Shown in pieces: positions 7,959-19,243 of a DNA stretch of 25,824 nucleotides. Each line of letters opens with the position of its first letter. Position 1 is the first letter of the stretch. The stretch comes from Beroe ovata (lineage: Eukaryota > Ctenophora > Nuda > Beroida > Beroidae), in contig CAMPET010000015.1 of assembly GCA_946803715.1 (NCBI GenBank), positions 293,314-319,137 on the forward strand. Reading direction: 5' to 3'. The notes below the pieces were generated by a model that made no database searches, was not told the DNA's origin, and was given only the letters and a program-made list of their open reading frames with translations. The translations under genes were made by a program, and so were the position numbers.

Positions 7959-10900
7959 CTATCCCCCAGCACATAACGCTAACTCCTCCCTCAGCTGAAT
8001 ACCCTTCTCTCCTCCCATTTCACAGTATTTTAGTGCAGCAGGAACGTTGTCCAGTGAGACCAGGTACTTGGCATATTCTACAAATACTCGTTCTTTTACG
8101 GCAACAGCGGAGTCTGGCCATTTGCCAGCTTCAATACATGCTTCTACCAAGGGTGCTGCAATCTGAGTGGATGTTTAGATTGGTTGTTGGGTGGAAGGAG
8201 GTTGATGAGAATATCGGGCTGTCCGTGATGCAGATGAAAACAATGTTTTGTAGACTGTAGAGCCTAAAGAGATTTCTAGATATCACCGTTTCTTACCGTA
8301 ACAAGCTTGGTGGCAAGTAGTATCTCAGCAGCTTTATCGAACAGAGACAGTGAGATCGCCAGTAGAATACCGAGGTGTCGCGATCCTTGATTCACGAGTT
8401 GATCAATGAAGTACTTCATTACCTCGCAATATTCGTCTGGCTTCAGTGATACCTTTGCCAGCCAAATGGACTCATCATATCGCTGGAAGTTTTGCATGTA
8501 CCTGAATAAAGTTGAAGGATCAGTTTGGGATGCTGACGAATCAGGGCTGGTTACTAAACGCTGGTACAATGCTACTCATCTACCTGCAAGCGTCCATTGC
8601 TTTCTTTATCAAACACAGCAACTGACAACCTTCAAACAAGTGATCGTTGGCTATAAGATTGGTCGCCACCAGTTTTATTGTGCTTTGAGCTACCTGTGGC
8701 GTGTAGATTCGATATTGAATTCAGTGTGTTGGAAAGTACAGCGGAGGTTAAAATGTGCTATTTCAATAAACCAGCAATTGTATGGACAGAAAAATCACGC
8801 ATAATCAAAGAAACAGAAGTCCTCGAAATCAGGAAGGGTGATGAGGCAAGTGTGATGAAGTTCACACAGTGGTTGATGGTAAATCACACAAATCACGCAT
8901 TCCTCACTCTCTCGCAGCTACTCTCGGACGAGTTATCACTCAGTTTGCTGCACAGGTACGTCACATTGCTGTCCACTGTGTACTGTGCCGGTTACAGCAT
9001 GAGTGTAAACACCGACAGGAACATACAAGGAATGTCAATCCACTACTATTTGGTAATTTCACAACACCCCCACCCGTCTCACCTCACTATCAGACACACT
9101 GGAGATAAGTGATGCACGGAGACAGTCTTGGTAGAAGTTGGCTGAGTCCTGAGCTGCTTCCAGCAGTAACTGAACCGGTTTATCTGTGTGCCCGAAGAGA
9201 ATGTGACGGTGTATACAGTGCTGTCGATGCGCGTCGGAACTACGGCACGTTTCTTGAACCGAGAGTTTCTTAGTCTGAGTACAGGTTATCCGTTGAGGAA
9301 AAAGACAATTGGGATATTTCGTGGTGGGTTATTAGAGAAGTCTGACATACCTGATCTTGAAGATAGCTCTTGTTATCCTGGATGATATCGAAAGCAGAAG
9401 TAAGGGGTGAGCTCTGATCGAGATAGTACGCCAAGACCTGCCACAACTTCCACTCCACTGTGTCCCCGAAGAGTGCTGACGTCACCAAACACCGCTCCAG
9501 TAGGGTGAGAGTACGGAATTTGTCACGTAGTTTCAGCGTGTGGAGCATTGAGTCCCATATTATCGGACTGCATGCCTCAGGGCAGGCCATGTCCCAGTCT
9601 TCTTTCCAACCCTGCGATAGATAGTTCTCACAATGTTTGCCGTTTGCCTGATAGTGTACCTTTATTGAAGATTCCTAAAGAATAACCCCCTCTTTACTAA
9701 ACTCATACTCACCATATGTTGGATGTATATCTTGAAGTTCATCATATCTTTCTGGTTGTAAACAAACGGTAACCTGTGATGGTAATCGATAACAATCACT
9801 CTGCCTCCCTCATAGACGGGACACGTTAGCAAAACATTGATGTAGCAGAAAAACAGCATACCATATGGGTCTATGCACTGAGAGTGGCGTGAGCTGGGAT
9901 GGTGCCAAATCCAGGTTAACATCGAGAATGTGAATAGCACCAGTATCGTTGATAATAACAGGTCTATCACTAGCTCCCCAATCAACGTCGACCACTTCGC
10001 CTATTTTCGAGCATTTCATCGTAGATAACACCTTCGGATGATTAAGTCTATGATCATGAATCATATCAGTGGCAAATTTTGTTTGTACACGCGGAAAAAT
10101 TGCTTCCGCAAAGAGCAAACGCGCGCAATAAAATCTGTCGTGCCAGAGTGCTGAAATTCTATAGAACTCAACGCCAATACCGCAGCGCGCTCCATCAACA
10201 CATATTTATTCTGTGACGGTCCCACAAATTTGTTAATCAAAGATCGAAGCGTGACACGTGATAGGAAATAAGATCTAAATGCAATTAACCTCTCCTTCCG
10301 CTGAATCCCATATCTCCACTGCATCGTTGTACATTACAAGAAGTAATTGTGTATTCCTGCCTGGAGCAATCAGCAGTTTCTTGATTGAGCCCCGGTTTGT
10401 GGGTACCAAACGAGATTGTCTGAAAACGGAAAGAGCCTTAGCCTAGATGGCTAAACAGTTCAAACGATGTAAACGATTGGGTCCTTGAAAAGACTTCATG
10501 TGCAGTGTACTCAACAATCACGCAAACAACTGAAAACATCTATGACAGCGACCTAGCTTTGAGATCCCAGAAGCTCAGGTTCCCAGTAGAGTCCCCTAGT
10601 ACCATGAGATCCCCTCTCCAAGCAATGGTGTTAATAATCCCAGTCTGAGAATCGGGTGGAATCCTAGTCCCTTCCTTAATCACAGTACCTGACATCGAGA
10701 TAGCAGTCTGGGGTGAACTTTGACTCTTTATTTCCTACAAAGTCAGTTTATTTGTAGGAAATAAAGAGTTGAAAGATACTCTTACACCATACCTTCTACC
10801 ATGAGGTGGTAAACGACGCCGTCTGTGTCAGTGAACACAAAGTGCTCCCTGACGGGACCGTCTCCTGGATCAGTAGTGCTGTTTTCTTCTGTTATCTTCT

Positions 10901-13631
10901 TTGTTAACTGTAGAAGAGGTGTCAAGTGCAGCATGTAGAGTGGTGTCAAGTGGAGCATGGAAAGTGGTGTCAAGTTGAGCATGTACAATGGTGTCAAGAA
11001 GGGCATGCGGAGTGGTGTCAAGAAGGGCATGCGGAGTGGTGTCAAGTGGAGCATTGGAAGTGGTGTCAAGTGGAGCATGTGAAGTGGTGGCAAGTGGAGC
11101 ATGTGAAGTGGTGTCAAGTGGAGCATTGAAAGTGGTGTCAAGTGGAGCATGAAAAGTAGTGTCAAGTGGAGCTTGTAAAGTGGTGTCAAGTGGAGTATGT
11201 AGAGTGATGTCCAGGAGACAAAACGGTGTCAGTGCAGAGAGGTGTCATGGAATGAAGGACAAAGTAGTATCAACCTTCTGATCATATGAATCTTCGGTTC
11301 ATTCCAGTGGTAAAAGTACCTTTGCGTTTTTGAGAGAGTGGTTTTGAGAGGGAGACCACTCTAGAGTGGTAACAGGGGGGAATGTTCTAGGCATCTCACG
11401 GATAACACTGAGTGTCTTGAGGTCCCATAGCTCGAATGGGCGGTCTTTCAACAGAACAATGAAATACTGTGGCGAATATGTTTGGAATCTCTCTCTAAGA
11501 TAGGCACATTCATTTCTATTGGCACATTCATTCATACAGTATATTGCTGTGTCACATTCATCTCAGAACTAGGATCAGCATCACCTCAGGCGATTCACCT
11601 CACTCTCAAACCTGATGGAGATAAGAAGCCTTGATACCGATGATTGGAACATCATCCTTATCTTTGTGTGCTGATCTCAGTAACTGGTACCGGCCCGTGG
11701 TTATGTCGCTGTAGTACAACTCGTTCTTGATAGGACCTGGGGGTGACGGCAGTGCTTATGTTAAGGTCAACACAACAACTCGCACAGAGCAACCGAAACA
11801 TAGCAACCGAGATTAAGCAACCAGAGCATAGCACCAATACATAGCCAACTTGCTCGACACCCACCTGACCCCCCGAGATTGTTGCTAAATGAGAGTATTC
11901 TCCTGTTAGCAACCCACTCCACGCCACACACAGGCGCAGTGTGTATAGCCAGTTCCTTCACTGTTTTAGTAGTGGTAAGATCCACTATCAGTAGAGACCC
12001 AGAATGTGAACCTGTGGTGATTCAGTATCAGCTGCATTGACTGCAACGACATGCATGTATATAATCGTATTGTATACACCTAGAATAAAGTATTCCTTTT
12101 ATTTATGAAACTCTATCTGTAATTTGTTACCGGACTCACCTACTCATCGCAAAATTATATGCTGTACTGCAGTAAATGATGACATATTGTTATACCTATA
12201 ACATCATACTAACAGTTATCACGTATTTTCATACCTATGTCATCATACTCATAGTGATGACGTATAATTGTCATACCTAGTGCAAGCAGTGGTCTGTAAA
12301 AGTGGCTATTCTTGGTGGAGAGCGCGGGGCACACCTTGCCACAAAACGGGGGTGAACTATTAGTCCCGGTGTTGTGTATCATGACTAGTCTCACATCGTC
12401 ATCCCACTGTACCTGAAGAAAAGAGACAAGTGAGGGATAAATCTGAGACGGGAGTGAGACGAGGCTATCCTGAGACAAATTCTAGAGACAGACATTAAAG
12501 ACACGGCATTCACCACAGCATGGAAAAATGGCTGCTGTGACGCGCGCATTTACCTCGCTCAGAAAGTCGGCGGGCCCGTCACAGTCGAAGAGTCTCCATC
12601 CCACTATCCGTCCATCAGTCAACATGAACAAGATCTCCTCCTCTGTGAATGGTTTAACCTGATACGGGAGAGGGTTCCTATTTAGTAAGGGGTCTTAAAT
12701 AGGGGGTCTTATTTTGGGGGGACCAGAGATAGTTTCCATACTATGGGACGGTCTCTCTCCCACTTTTTAATACGGTATATAAACAGAGATTTTCAACACC
12801 AGGTTGAGAGACTGAGGAATGCAGTGGATCAAGGGATTGAAGTTTCAAACTCGTTATTTACCTGAAGCCCGATCAACTTGGCATTCTTACAGAGTCTCAT
12901 CGCTTCTGACACCACCAGACACTGGTAACAATTCTCCTGAATTTGCCAACATGAATCACGTGATATATGACGTGAATTTGAAAAACGTGAATCACGTGAT
13001 ATATGACGTGATAAACATTTGACAGGTAATAATTCTCATTAAAGTGTCAGGAACCTGTTGGTACGGTACATTGTCCTGGTAACGTCGTATGGAGATAGCG
13101 CCGCTGTCATGGAGGCAGTATATGACATTGTCACTGGTACACGGGTGTATGTCAATGAAATGGGATGAGCCTCGATCCTGGGTATTTAGTGGAGTCATTA
13201 CTAGAATAACTAGGATCCATCAGTATAAATAAGTCATCAATATGAATATGTCATTGGAAACTCATCTACTTCTTTCACTCAATGATCTTGATACGAGTTT
13301 TGCTCCATGGACGAATATAGTGGCGCGTGGGCCCGTTCAAATTGTCAATTGTAAATCGGAGCCATGAACCGAAAATTCGCCTCTAATGTCAAACTCCCAT
13401 TTCCAATTCTAATTTCTATAGCGATGTAAGCATATATACCTGTAGAATGTATCCAGTAGCGTGCATTAACTCTGTGTCTATGATGGTTATCTGTCGAGGG
13501 TAGAGCAGCATGATCTTGTTACGGGAATATGGGAGATGTACAATCTTTATCAGCCCCTAATAGTGGACGTGTTTAGACAGACACACAGACACACACAGAC
13601 ACACACAGACACACAGACACACAGACAGACA

Positions 13632-13670
<39 letters not shown>

Positions 13671-15397
13671 TCGCACACCTTTACACACACACTCACACAC
13701 ACACATGTCACACAGACCTGCATGCTATTAGAATGCGAGTGGTAGTCTCCAGTAATATACAGACTAGTGGAACTGGAATTTCCGTCTTGCTTTGTGCCAA
13801 GTGCAAGCGTATACTTCTTGGGGTGATAGCTGGGTGCCTTGCTGACATCTAGATCTTCAATGAATATGAGACAATTCTCTCCCACAGCAACTAACTTGCT
13901 CTCATCAAACGGATCTAGTTGAATAGCAAGAGTGTTATTATTCGTTACAGATGGATCAGGGACAAGATGTGCAAATGTTACACAGGATATTCCTCCTTAA
14001 TGATGTGGTTTTCTGACCCTTTTCAATCGATTTGCTAAGTTACGGTATTCCTACAGCATTCCTTCGGATTGTGCTATCAAATAATTGTCATCAAGGAATA
14101 TCTCAGCGACCCACGAATGCCTACCTAGTGAGAACGTGGACATCATATCGACAAATGTCTGTTTCCAGATCCGAGTCCCAGATGCTGCATTCCACTGTCC
14201 GGAGATATTATCATTAGATACAGATAATGCCAGATACAATCCAAACACTATCACTGCTGTCCATATTATATATGAAACGGTCATTTTCTCCCCCTTCAGT
14301 CATGGATATTATCATCAGATACAGATAATTCCATATGCAATCCGAGCACTATCACTGCTGTCCATATTATATACAACACGGTCATTTTCTCCCCCTTCAG
14401 TCATGGACATGACAGCAGCCTATCACACGACTGTCATACTCACCAGTACAATGTTATGAGGTGGTAGGAGCACGATGAGGAGGAATGTATTAGGAATCCA
14501 GTCCATGGTCACATTACCCGATACTCTGCTTGACTCCACCAGTTCATTCACCTTCCTTCCCGATAGCGCCTGTGAAAACATAGTATTACCTCGTTACTCA
14601 TTACTCAAGAGCGATATCATAGCCAAATATACAACATTGGGTAGTCGGTGACTACTATAGTCATTATATATTTTAGTCACAAATATTCATTTTGATTAAC
14701 AAGCAGCTATGCTAAACAATCTGCCGACATTGGGTCTCACTCAATTTTATTACGGATTGTTTCAGTATTATATAATGTGTATGTTTCATACCTCTCATAC
14801 AATTACCCATACAATTACCATACAATCATGAGTATGGCACGTTTCATAATTTACCTCCCATACAATGACCCGCCCAGACTTGTCTGATGATGCCAGGAGC
14901 AGGGATACGGGGACTAGGAGGTTGTGATAGGGATTGTGTGGACACCATTTCACCTGCAGAGGGGAGAATACCATCAGCTACCAGGTACCAGGTACCATGT
15001 GAGGCTTGTAAGTGACCAAGTACCATGTGAGGTACCAGGAAACATGTGAAAAACAGGTATCTAGTGGATCTTGGCAGCACAGAATGAGATGGGCACACAC
15101 ATTTCAATTTTCGTATCATCATGTTACCTTTTATCCTAAAACAATAACACCATGCGAGAAGTGCTCTGAAAAAGCTGTTACAACATACTGATGATCTTGA
15201 AAAGGGAATTCCCCACTTACGCTGTTAACGTTATATGTGTGTGCGGTAAGCACTTGGAGAAGCTGCAAACTCTCCACATGTACAACAGCTACTGAGATGT
15301 GAGCCCCGTAAGCTAGCAATCCCTGTGGACCCCAGTCTAGCGCCCCGTTGTTCTGTACTGATAGAGGACCGGCAATGGACCGAGGATTAATCCGCAT
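7959..15397 (-). CDS. WDR11: WDR11 (WD repeat protein 11), complete, 23 coding exons
   Basis: WDR11 is a double beta-propeller protein of about 1200 residues in vertebrates; it acts in TGN/endosome vesicle tethering with FAM91A1 and AP-1, and in ciliogenesis and Hedgehog signalling. Exons, 5' to 3': 15397-15221, 14953-14855, 14569-14444, 14194-14125, 13995-13718, 13556-13440, 13177-13055, 12936-12862, 12658-12554, 12412-12277, 12011-11865, 11736-11612, 11466-11320, 10907-10793, 10688-10553, 10419-10290, 10031-9862, 9773-9713, 9647-9351, 9274-9083, 8693-8584, 8501-8297, 8162-7959. All phases agree and the sum is 1114 codons plus TAG. Family landmarks: GALDWGPQGLLAYG at the N-terminus, KSGRVIVWE, LDPFDESKL, YFIVLLKDRPFELWD then LEWSPSQN, REHFVFTDTDGVVYHL, RIPPDSQTG, LVMYNDAVEIWD, QSTIKLVATNLIAN, and a helical C-terminus with SIWLAKVSL. 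Weakest joins: the donor at 13054 (GTTCCT) and acceptors at 10032 and 13996. Confidence 0.95.
10723..10769. repeat. Perfect 19-bp inverted repeat in a WDR11 intron
   Basis: Arms 10723-10741 (ACTCTTTATTTCCTACAAA) and 10751-10769 are exact reverse complements around a nine-base loop. The hairpin lies inside a 104-base intron (10689-10792) between WDR11 exons 14 and 15. It occupies almost half of the intron and lies between the donor and the acceptor region. Confidence 0.95.
10924..11211. repeat. Twelve-copy 24-bp repeat next to a WDR11 3' splice site
   Basis: Twelve 24-base units (core AAGTGGAGCATG...GTGGTGTC on the plus strand) fill most of the 412-base intron between WDR11 exons 13 and 14. 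On the transcribed minus strand the units are pyrimidine-rich and contain no AG until position 11172. The nearest unit starts 14 bases from the real acceptor AG. Confidence 0.95.
12953..13010. repeat. Direct repeat of a CACGTG-containing palindromic unit in a WDR11 intron
   Basis: AATCACGTGATATATGACGTGA occurs twice, 36 bases apart, in the 118-base intron between WDR11 exons 7 and 8 (quoted units are at about 12956 and 12991). Each unit holds a perfect CACGTG E-box in ATCACGTGAT and is itself imperfectly palindromic. Confidence 0.8.
13574..13715. repeat. CA/GACA microsatellite in a WDR11 intron
   Basis: An imperfect CA repeat with ACAGACA interruptions fills nearly all of the 161-base intron between WDR11 exons 5 and 6 (13557-13717), leaving only the splice sites outside it. 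Confidence 0.95.
14204..14405. repeat. 101-bp tandem duplication in a WDR11 intron
   Basis: Two copies of a 101-base segment lie head to tail in the intron between WDR11 exons 3 and 4 (14195-14443). They share ATCACTGCTGTCCATATTAT and CGGTCATTTTCTCCCCCTTC and differ at roughly one base in eight elsewhere, so the duplication is not very recent. Confidence 0.9.
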
Positions 15398-15953
15398 GTC
15401 GAGTAAAGGTCAGGACATCGAATCCTACATCATGATCTACAGATTAAAGCGAGGTGGTATTCACTATGAAACATATTATTGTGCACACAGTTTCGAGTTG
15501 CCAAACATAAATGGTTAATACGAATGGGCAGTAGGAACGAGACAGCAATCAGTGAGATAGTGTGTTTACTGTACACTTTTCTTATGAAATTTAATAACCA
15601 ATAGATCAAAACCATAGATATAAAAATTCAATAAATTCTGTAAGTATTCGATGAATAAATTAAATAAAAACCGATCAGCGATCTTTCCTCAATTATATAA
15701 CGGTACAAAATCAATACGAAATCAAAAAAATCCGATTTAAGCTATTGAATCAAAATCATATGAGAAATACCTAATTTAATCTCCCAACTACAAACGTATT
15801 TGTACAAATCTTATGAATTGAGTATTGACCCATTTACATATTAGTAAATATTGTAAATTCCAGAAGCATAAAAAACCACATGTTTTATATTGACCCTCTT
15901 AATCTTGTTAAGGTACTCTTCCTTAATCCAGTTAAGGTACCAAATTATATCCT
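15398..15953. other. Intergenic region between WDR11 and the sulfotransferase-like gene
   Basis: About 560 AT-rich bases. It holds the WDR11 promoter (minus strand) and the 3' end of the upstream sulfotransferase-like gene. A short direct repeat, CTTAATC(T/C) then GTTAAGGTAC, occurs at 15898-15942. I see no coding exon, TATA box or X-box. Confidence 0.5.
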
Positions 15954-17351
15954 CTATGCACTTGGATTGACAACTTCAATGTCCCATGCATGAGGAATAT
16001 TAGAAATGGTATAGTTGTCCCCTTCCAGCAGTATTCCGAGCTCCTTCCCAATCTTCTTCGCCCAAATCAGAGCTTCTTCATTCACAGCAACATTGTTGTG
16101 CGCCACCTTAGATCTTGAGAGGTAGCTATTGGCCTGTGAATCAGATTTCAAGGCAGTTACAGCTAAATCGATGTAACTCTGATCAATTCCTAGTTCATAG
16201 AAAAGTTCTCCACAAAACGCCTTGTTGTCAGCAACCAATGATTCATAACTAAACGACTTGATATCACTTCTATCTTCAACCTCCTTGTAGAACATATACA
16301 GGTTCGCGAGAATGAAGAAAAGAGTACCATATTCATGATTAGGAACCCTGTTTTGACTCCAAACATTCTGGAGTTCCTTTGGCATAATGGGAATGAACAT
16401 TTTTTCTACAAATTTGAATGGGACATTATCCGAAAATGCCCTAAGGAATGATGTTGCAGTTGGTCTTATGGATCTATACATATAAGCTTCCCGTATACCA
16501 GGAAATAGCACATGAATTAGAGGTATGAGGTAGATTATCTGGGAGTGAGTTTTGATAAAGTATTTCGTATCTTTGTCAGGTGTAAGGAGGGTAAGTGTTT
16601 CCCTCACAAGGTCATAGTATTCTCTAGCATCTCTTGTAATTGGTGTACTCATTCTTGTAGTGATATTCATCACATCAAACAAGGCTTGTGGTTCTGCTAG
16701 GACTTTACATTGCTTTGTTTTATTTATCATATTGGTAACAAGAGTGGAACCACATCTTCCAAAATTATGAAGTATTGACACATTTCCCCCATCTCTAGCC
16801 AGTCTACCACAAGTTCTAAGATAATCTCTCACCACATCATGAGCAACTCTTCCAAATTCCACAGCTGAGTTATGCTTGGACACATAAAGAAACGGGTGCT
16901 CCTCTGCATTGTAAATATCAGAACCTACCCGGCTTCTCACAAACAAGTACTCTTCCTTTGTTACTGAGTACAGACTAACATCTTCTCTATCAATCCAGCT
17001 AATATCTTTTACTTGAGAAAACTTGAGGGTAAATAAGTGAGAACCTGCACCCTGGAAGGGCAAGAATTTCCAGTCATATAGAATGTCATAACAGATAATC
17101 CCATTTGCATTTTTATGGGCTCTATAGGGGCCATAGAATAAGTTCACAAAGGCCTGGATTATCCTGGAAACCACTCCATAAAGTCCATACCTCAAGAGAG
17201 AGAATAGAATATAGGCCATACCTGAATACAAGGGAATGAATAACACATCTCTGTAATCTTTGAGATGATTCAAAGATATCATGATGTGTGCTAGTGAACG
17301 TTGAGGCTGGTTTTTAAAATAAATAAATACAAGAGTTATGGTATCTAACAT
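15954..17351 (-). CDS. Membrane-anchored P-loop sulfotransferase-like protein (intronless)
   Basis: A 465-residue open frame without introns, ATG at 17351. A hydrophobic segment near residues 37-60 (VLFIPLYSGMAYILF, then LLRYGLYGVV) suggests a type II membrane anchor, as in Golgi sulfotransferases. The catalytic fold appears from about residue 190: NFGRCGSTLV (196-205) matches the 5'-phosphosulfate loop that binds PAPS, KTHSQ follows at about 267, and MYRSIRPTATSFLRAF (about 291-306) sits where the 3'-phosphate-binding Arg/Ser region is expected. The C-terminal third (LVADNKAFCGELFYELG) resembles the end of the sulfotransferase fold. Substrate cannot be told. The first about 186 residues are duplicated, cut short, at 19289-19825. 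It lies between RFX and WDR11, all on the minus strand. An in-frame GTG one codon upstream is unlikely to be the start. Confidence 0.8.
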   Translation of the reverse strand: MLDTITLVFIYFKNQPQRSLAHIMISLNHLKDYRDVLFIPLYSGMAYILFSLLRYGLYGVVSRIIQAFVNLFYGPYRAHKNANGIICYDILYDWKFLPFQGAGSHLFTLKFSQVKDISWIDREDVSLYSVTKEEYLFVRSRVGSDIYNAEEHPFLYVSKHNSAVEFGRVAHDVVRDYLRTCGRLARDGGNVSILHNFGRCGSTLVTNMINKTKQCKVLAEPQALFDVMNITTRMSTPITRDAREYYDLVRETLTLLTPDKDTKYFIKTHSQIIYLIPLIHVLFPGIREAYMYRSIRPTATSFLRAFSDNVPFKFVEKMFIPIMPKELQNVWSQNRVPNHEYGTLFFILANLYMFYKEVEDRSDIKSFSYESLVADNKAFCGELFYELGIDQSYIDLAVTALKSDSQANSYLSRSKVAHNNVAVNEEALIWAKKIGKELGILLEGDNYTISNIPHAWDIEVVNPSA

Positions 17352-17528
17352 CACAATACATAATATATGAACTCATAATATTAAAAACTGGGCATTCACT
17401 GCCATTGAAAAACACCACTCGGCTCGCGTCAGAAGGCTAAGCATCGCAAGGCAAGAAATGCTGAAAAACAGAGGCAGGGCCGCGCAGCGCAGCGCAGCGC
17501 CCGCCGCGCCGTGCGGCCGAGTAATTGG

Positions 17529-17625
17529 TTGTAGGATTTTACCCTACCGTCGGTGCGCGCGATTTTCAATCCGCCCCTTGCCAGGGATAAAATCCCGTCA
17601 GCAAGAGTAGGGTGAAATCCTACAA
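17529..17625. mobile_element. 97-bp inverted-repeat element A with 9-bp target duplication
   Basis: Begins TTGTAGGATTTTACCCTAC and ends GTAGGGTGAAATCCTACAA; the ends are near-perfect reverse complements. It is flanked by AGTAATTGG on both sides (17520-17528 and 17626-17634). Copy 2 of the duplication lacks it at the matching place (near 20070), giving an empty site. It has no coding capacity, so it is a MITE-type non-autonomous transposon. Confidence 0.88.
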
Positions 17626-17657
17626 AGTAATTGGATCATGCTGCTACCGCGATGCGG

Positions 17658-18080
17658 AACCCAAATACTCCGCGCGCGCTGCGCGTCTCTGGTCTCTAGC
17701 TCTCCGTGTTTTATAAAATTTTAATTTTTAACGACTTTTCAGATCATCATCACCGAGTTAAACTTAAATAAAAGGTGCGCCCTGGCCCTCGAACCGTGCG
17801 CGCCCAGCTCGAATTTTAATTGTGTGCATGGTGTTCACACGTTTCGCGCCCTTGGGCCACTTTGGATAAATTATTGTCTGGCGATGCTAGACCGCGCCGG
17901 GCCGCTGATGCAAGCCGCGAAGCGGCGCGGCTTGCATCCCCTGGCCATGGCCCTGCCCTGTCGGCCATGTCTGAGTGTGCACACGTTGCGCGCCCCTGTT
18001 CTACTCAGTGAACTGAAAAGTCGTAGAAAGGAAACCACGGAGACGCGCAGCGCGCGCGGAGTATTTGGGTCACGCAGCGC
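17658..18080. mobile_element. GC-rich foldback element with long inverted ends (copy 1)
   Basis: The left arm (about 17659-17742, from ACCCAAATACTCCGCGCGCG to ACGACTTTTCAG) is matched in reverse by 18013-18072 (CTGAAAAGTCGT to AGTATTTGGGT). The interior is rich in GCGC and holds a 13-bp hairpin at 17907-17938 (GATGCAAGCCGCG and its complement around AAGCGG). The same arrangement exists in copy 2, so this insertion is older than the split of the copies. Exact termini are uncertain. Open frames here are spurious. Confidence 0.65.
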
Positions 18081-19243
18081 GGGAACATGTCTGAGGATGA
18101 GTTTGAGCCGCGCGCGCGCAAAACGAAATTCTCGACAGGGTCTATCATCGATCGACAAGATAAATTACAAATACCAGATTAAATTTAAACAAACCAGATT
18201 AAATTCAAACCAACCAGATTAGAGGTAAAAATTAGAAGTCATATATTTGTAATCCATACAATACAATTGAAATTACAAAACTTTCCAAAGCAAATTTCTT
18301 GTTACTCAAAATAATCATACTAGACCGTACTGGTTTTCAATGAGGGGCGATAAATTCACAATTGATCTTCAAATGCTGCAATGGCACTACAGCTGAATTG
18401 GTACAGTAGATATAATGCGTAGCTTACGTGTCACATGATACAACGAATCCTATTTGTAACTGGTTATGATTCCATAGGCTTAACTAGGTATCGACTGCTT
18501 TCGTCACAACAATATCAAAACATATGTTACATCATCAGCATTAGGTGTGATCAATTAAATCATCAATTAAAAAGTATTGATAACATACCGGGTGGGTTAT
18601 ATGATAAAACTGACCATGACTAACCGAGTAATTAAAATCTTGCAAAACTCCATTATCTATCACAAATTCCAAGATATGGATACTAATGGACACAAGAAAA
18701 TCTACATTTTAGCCGCATCGTGTTTTTAACCATCATCTATTATAATCGTACCATTAAAGTTTCCAATAGAGCTTGAATAAGTCCGTGACTGCGCATAATC
18801 ATTCAAAAACTAACTCAACGAATGAGCGTGTAGATAAAAGCTAATTAATTCTCATAGTCAGTGGAGAATGACTAATGACCATAAGTATAATTTCGTCTTC
18901 GTTAAGTACTAAAGCTATCACGAACAGACGTATAACCTTGTCACTGTCAGTGCTCGATGATATGGATAATTATGATGTCTGCTGGGGATCGCTGGTGATG
19001 GTATAATATTCTAAACAATGCAATATATTACGATCGTGAAATAACATTACAAAAGTTAAAAAGTCTCACCATCTCTTCATACGAATTCAGTTTCACTATC
19101 TCAGTCATTTCAGAGATCGAGAAGCACCGACGTTTATTCTATCTGAAATCACCGACTCTCGCAAAGTTTAATCACGACCTGCTGCAGTCACGCGTTAGAC
19201 ACAACGCGTTACCGTGACAACGCGTGTATCAAGTTCCACGTGC
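18081..19243. other. Gene-free flank between sulfotransferase-like and RFX genes (copy 1)
   Basis: AT-rich DNA repeated at 20506-21668. A minus-strand AATAAA (TTTATT at 19133-19138, and at 21558-21563 in copy 2), about 110 bases past the RFX stop, is a fair RFX polyadenylation signal. A 62-codon plus-strand frame at 18435 (and 20860) has no family likeness and I do not call it. Confidence 0.55.

Noticed and set aside
10782-11189. A 135-codon minus-strand frame with MLHLTPL repeats leading into a WDR11 exon
   Set aside because: Only the last part (from LTKKITEEN) is WDR11 exon 14. The repeat part is the intronic 24-bp array, which stays open because 24 is a multiple of three.
17820-18222. Several overlapping frames in GC-rich DNA
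   Set aside because: High GC lowers stop-codon frequency, and the region is a foldback element. Frames exist on both strands at once.
18435-18623. A 62-codon plus-strand frame present twice (also at 20860)
   Set aside because: Its conservation is explained by the duplicated block. It has no family likeness, no splice context and weak coding character.
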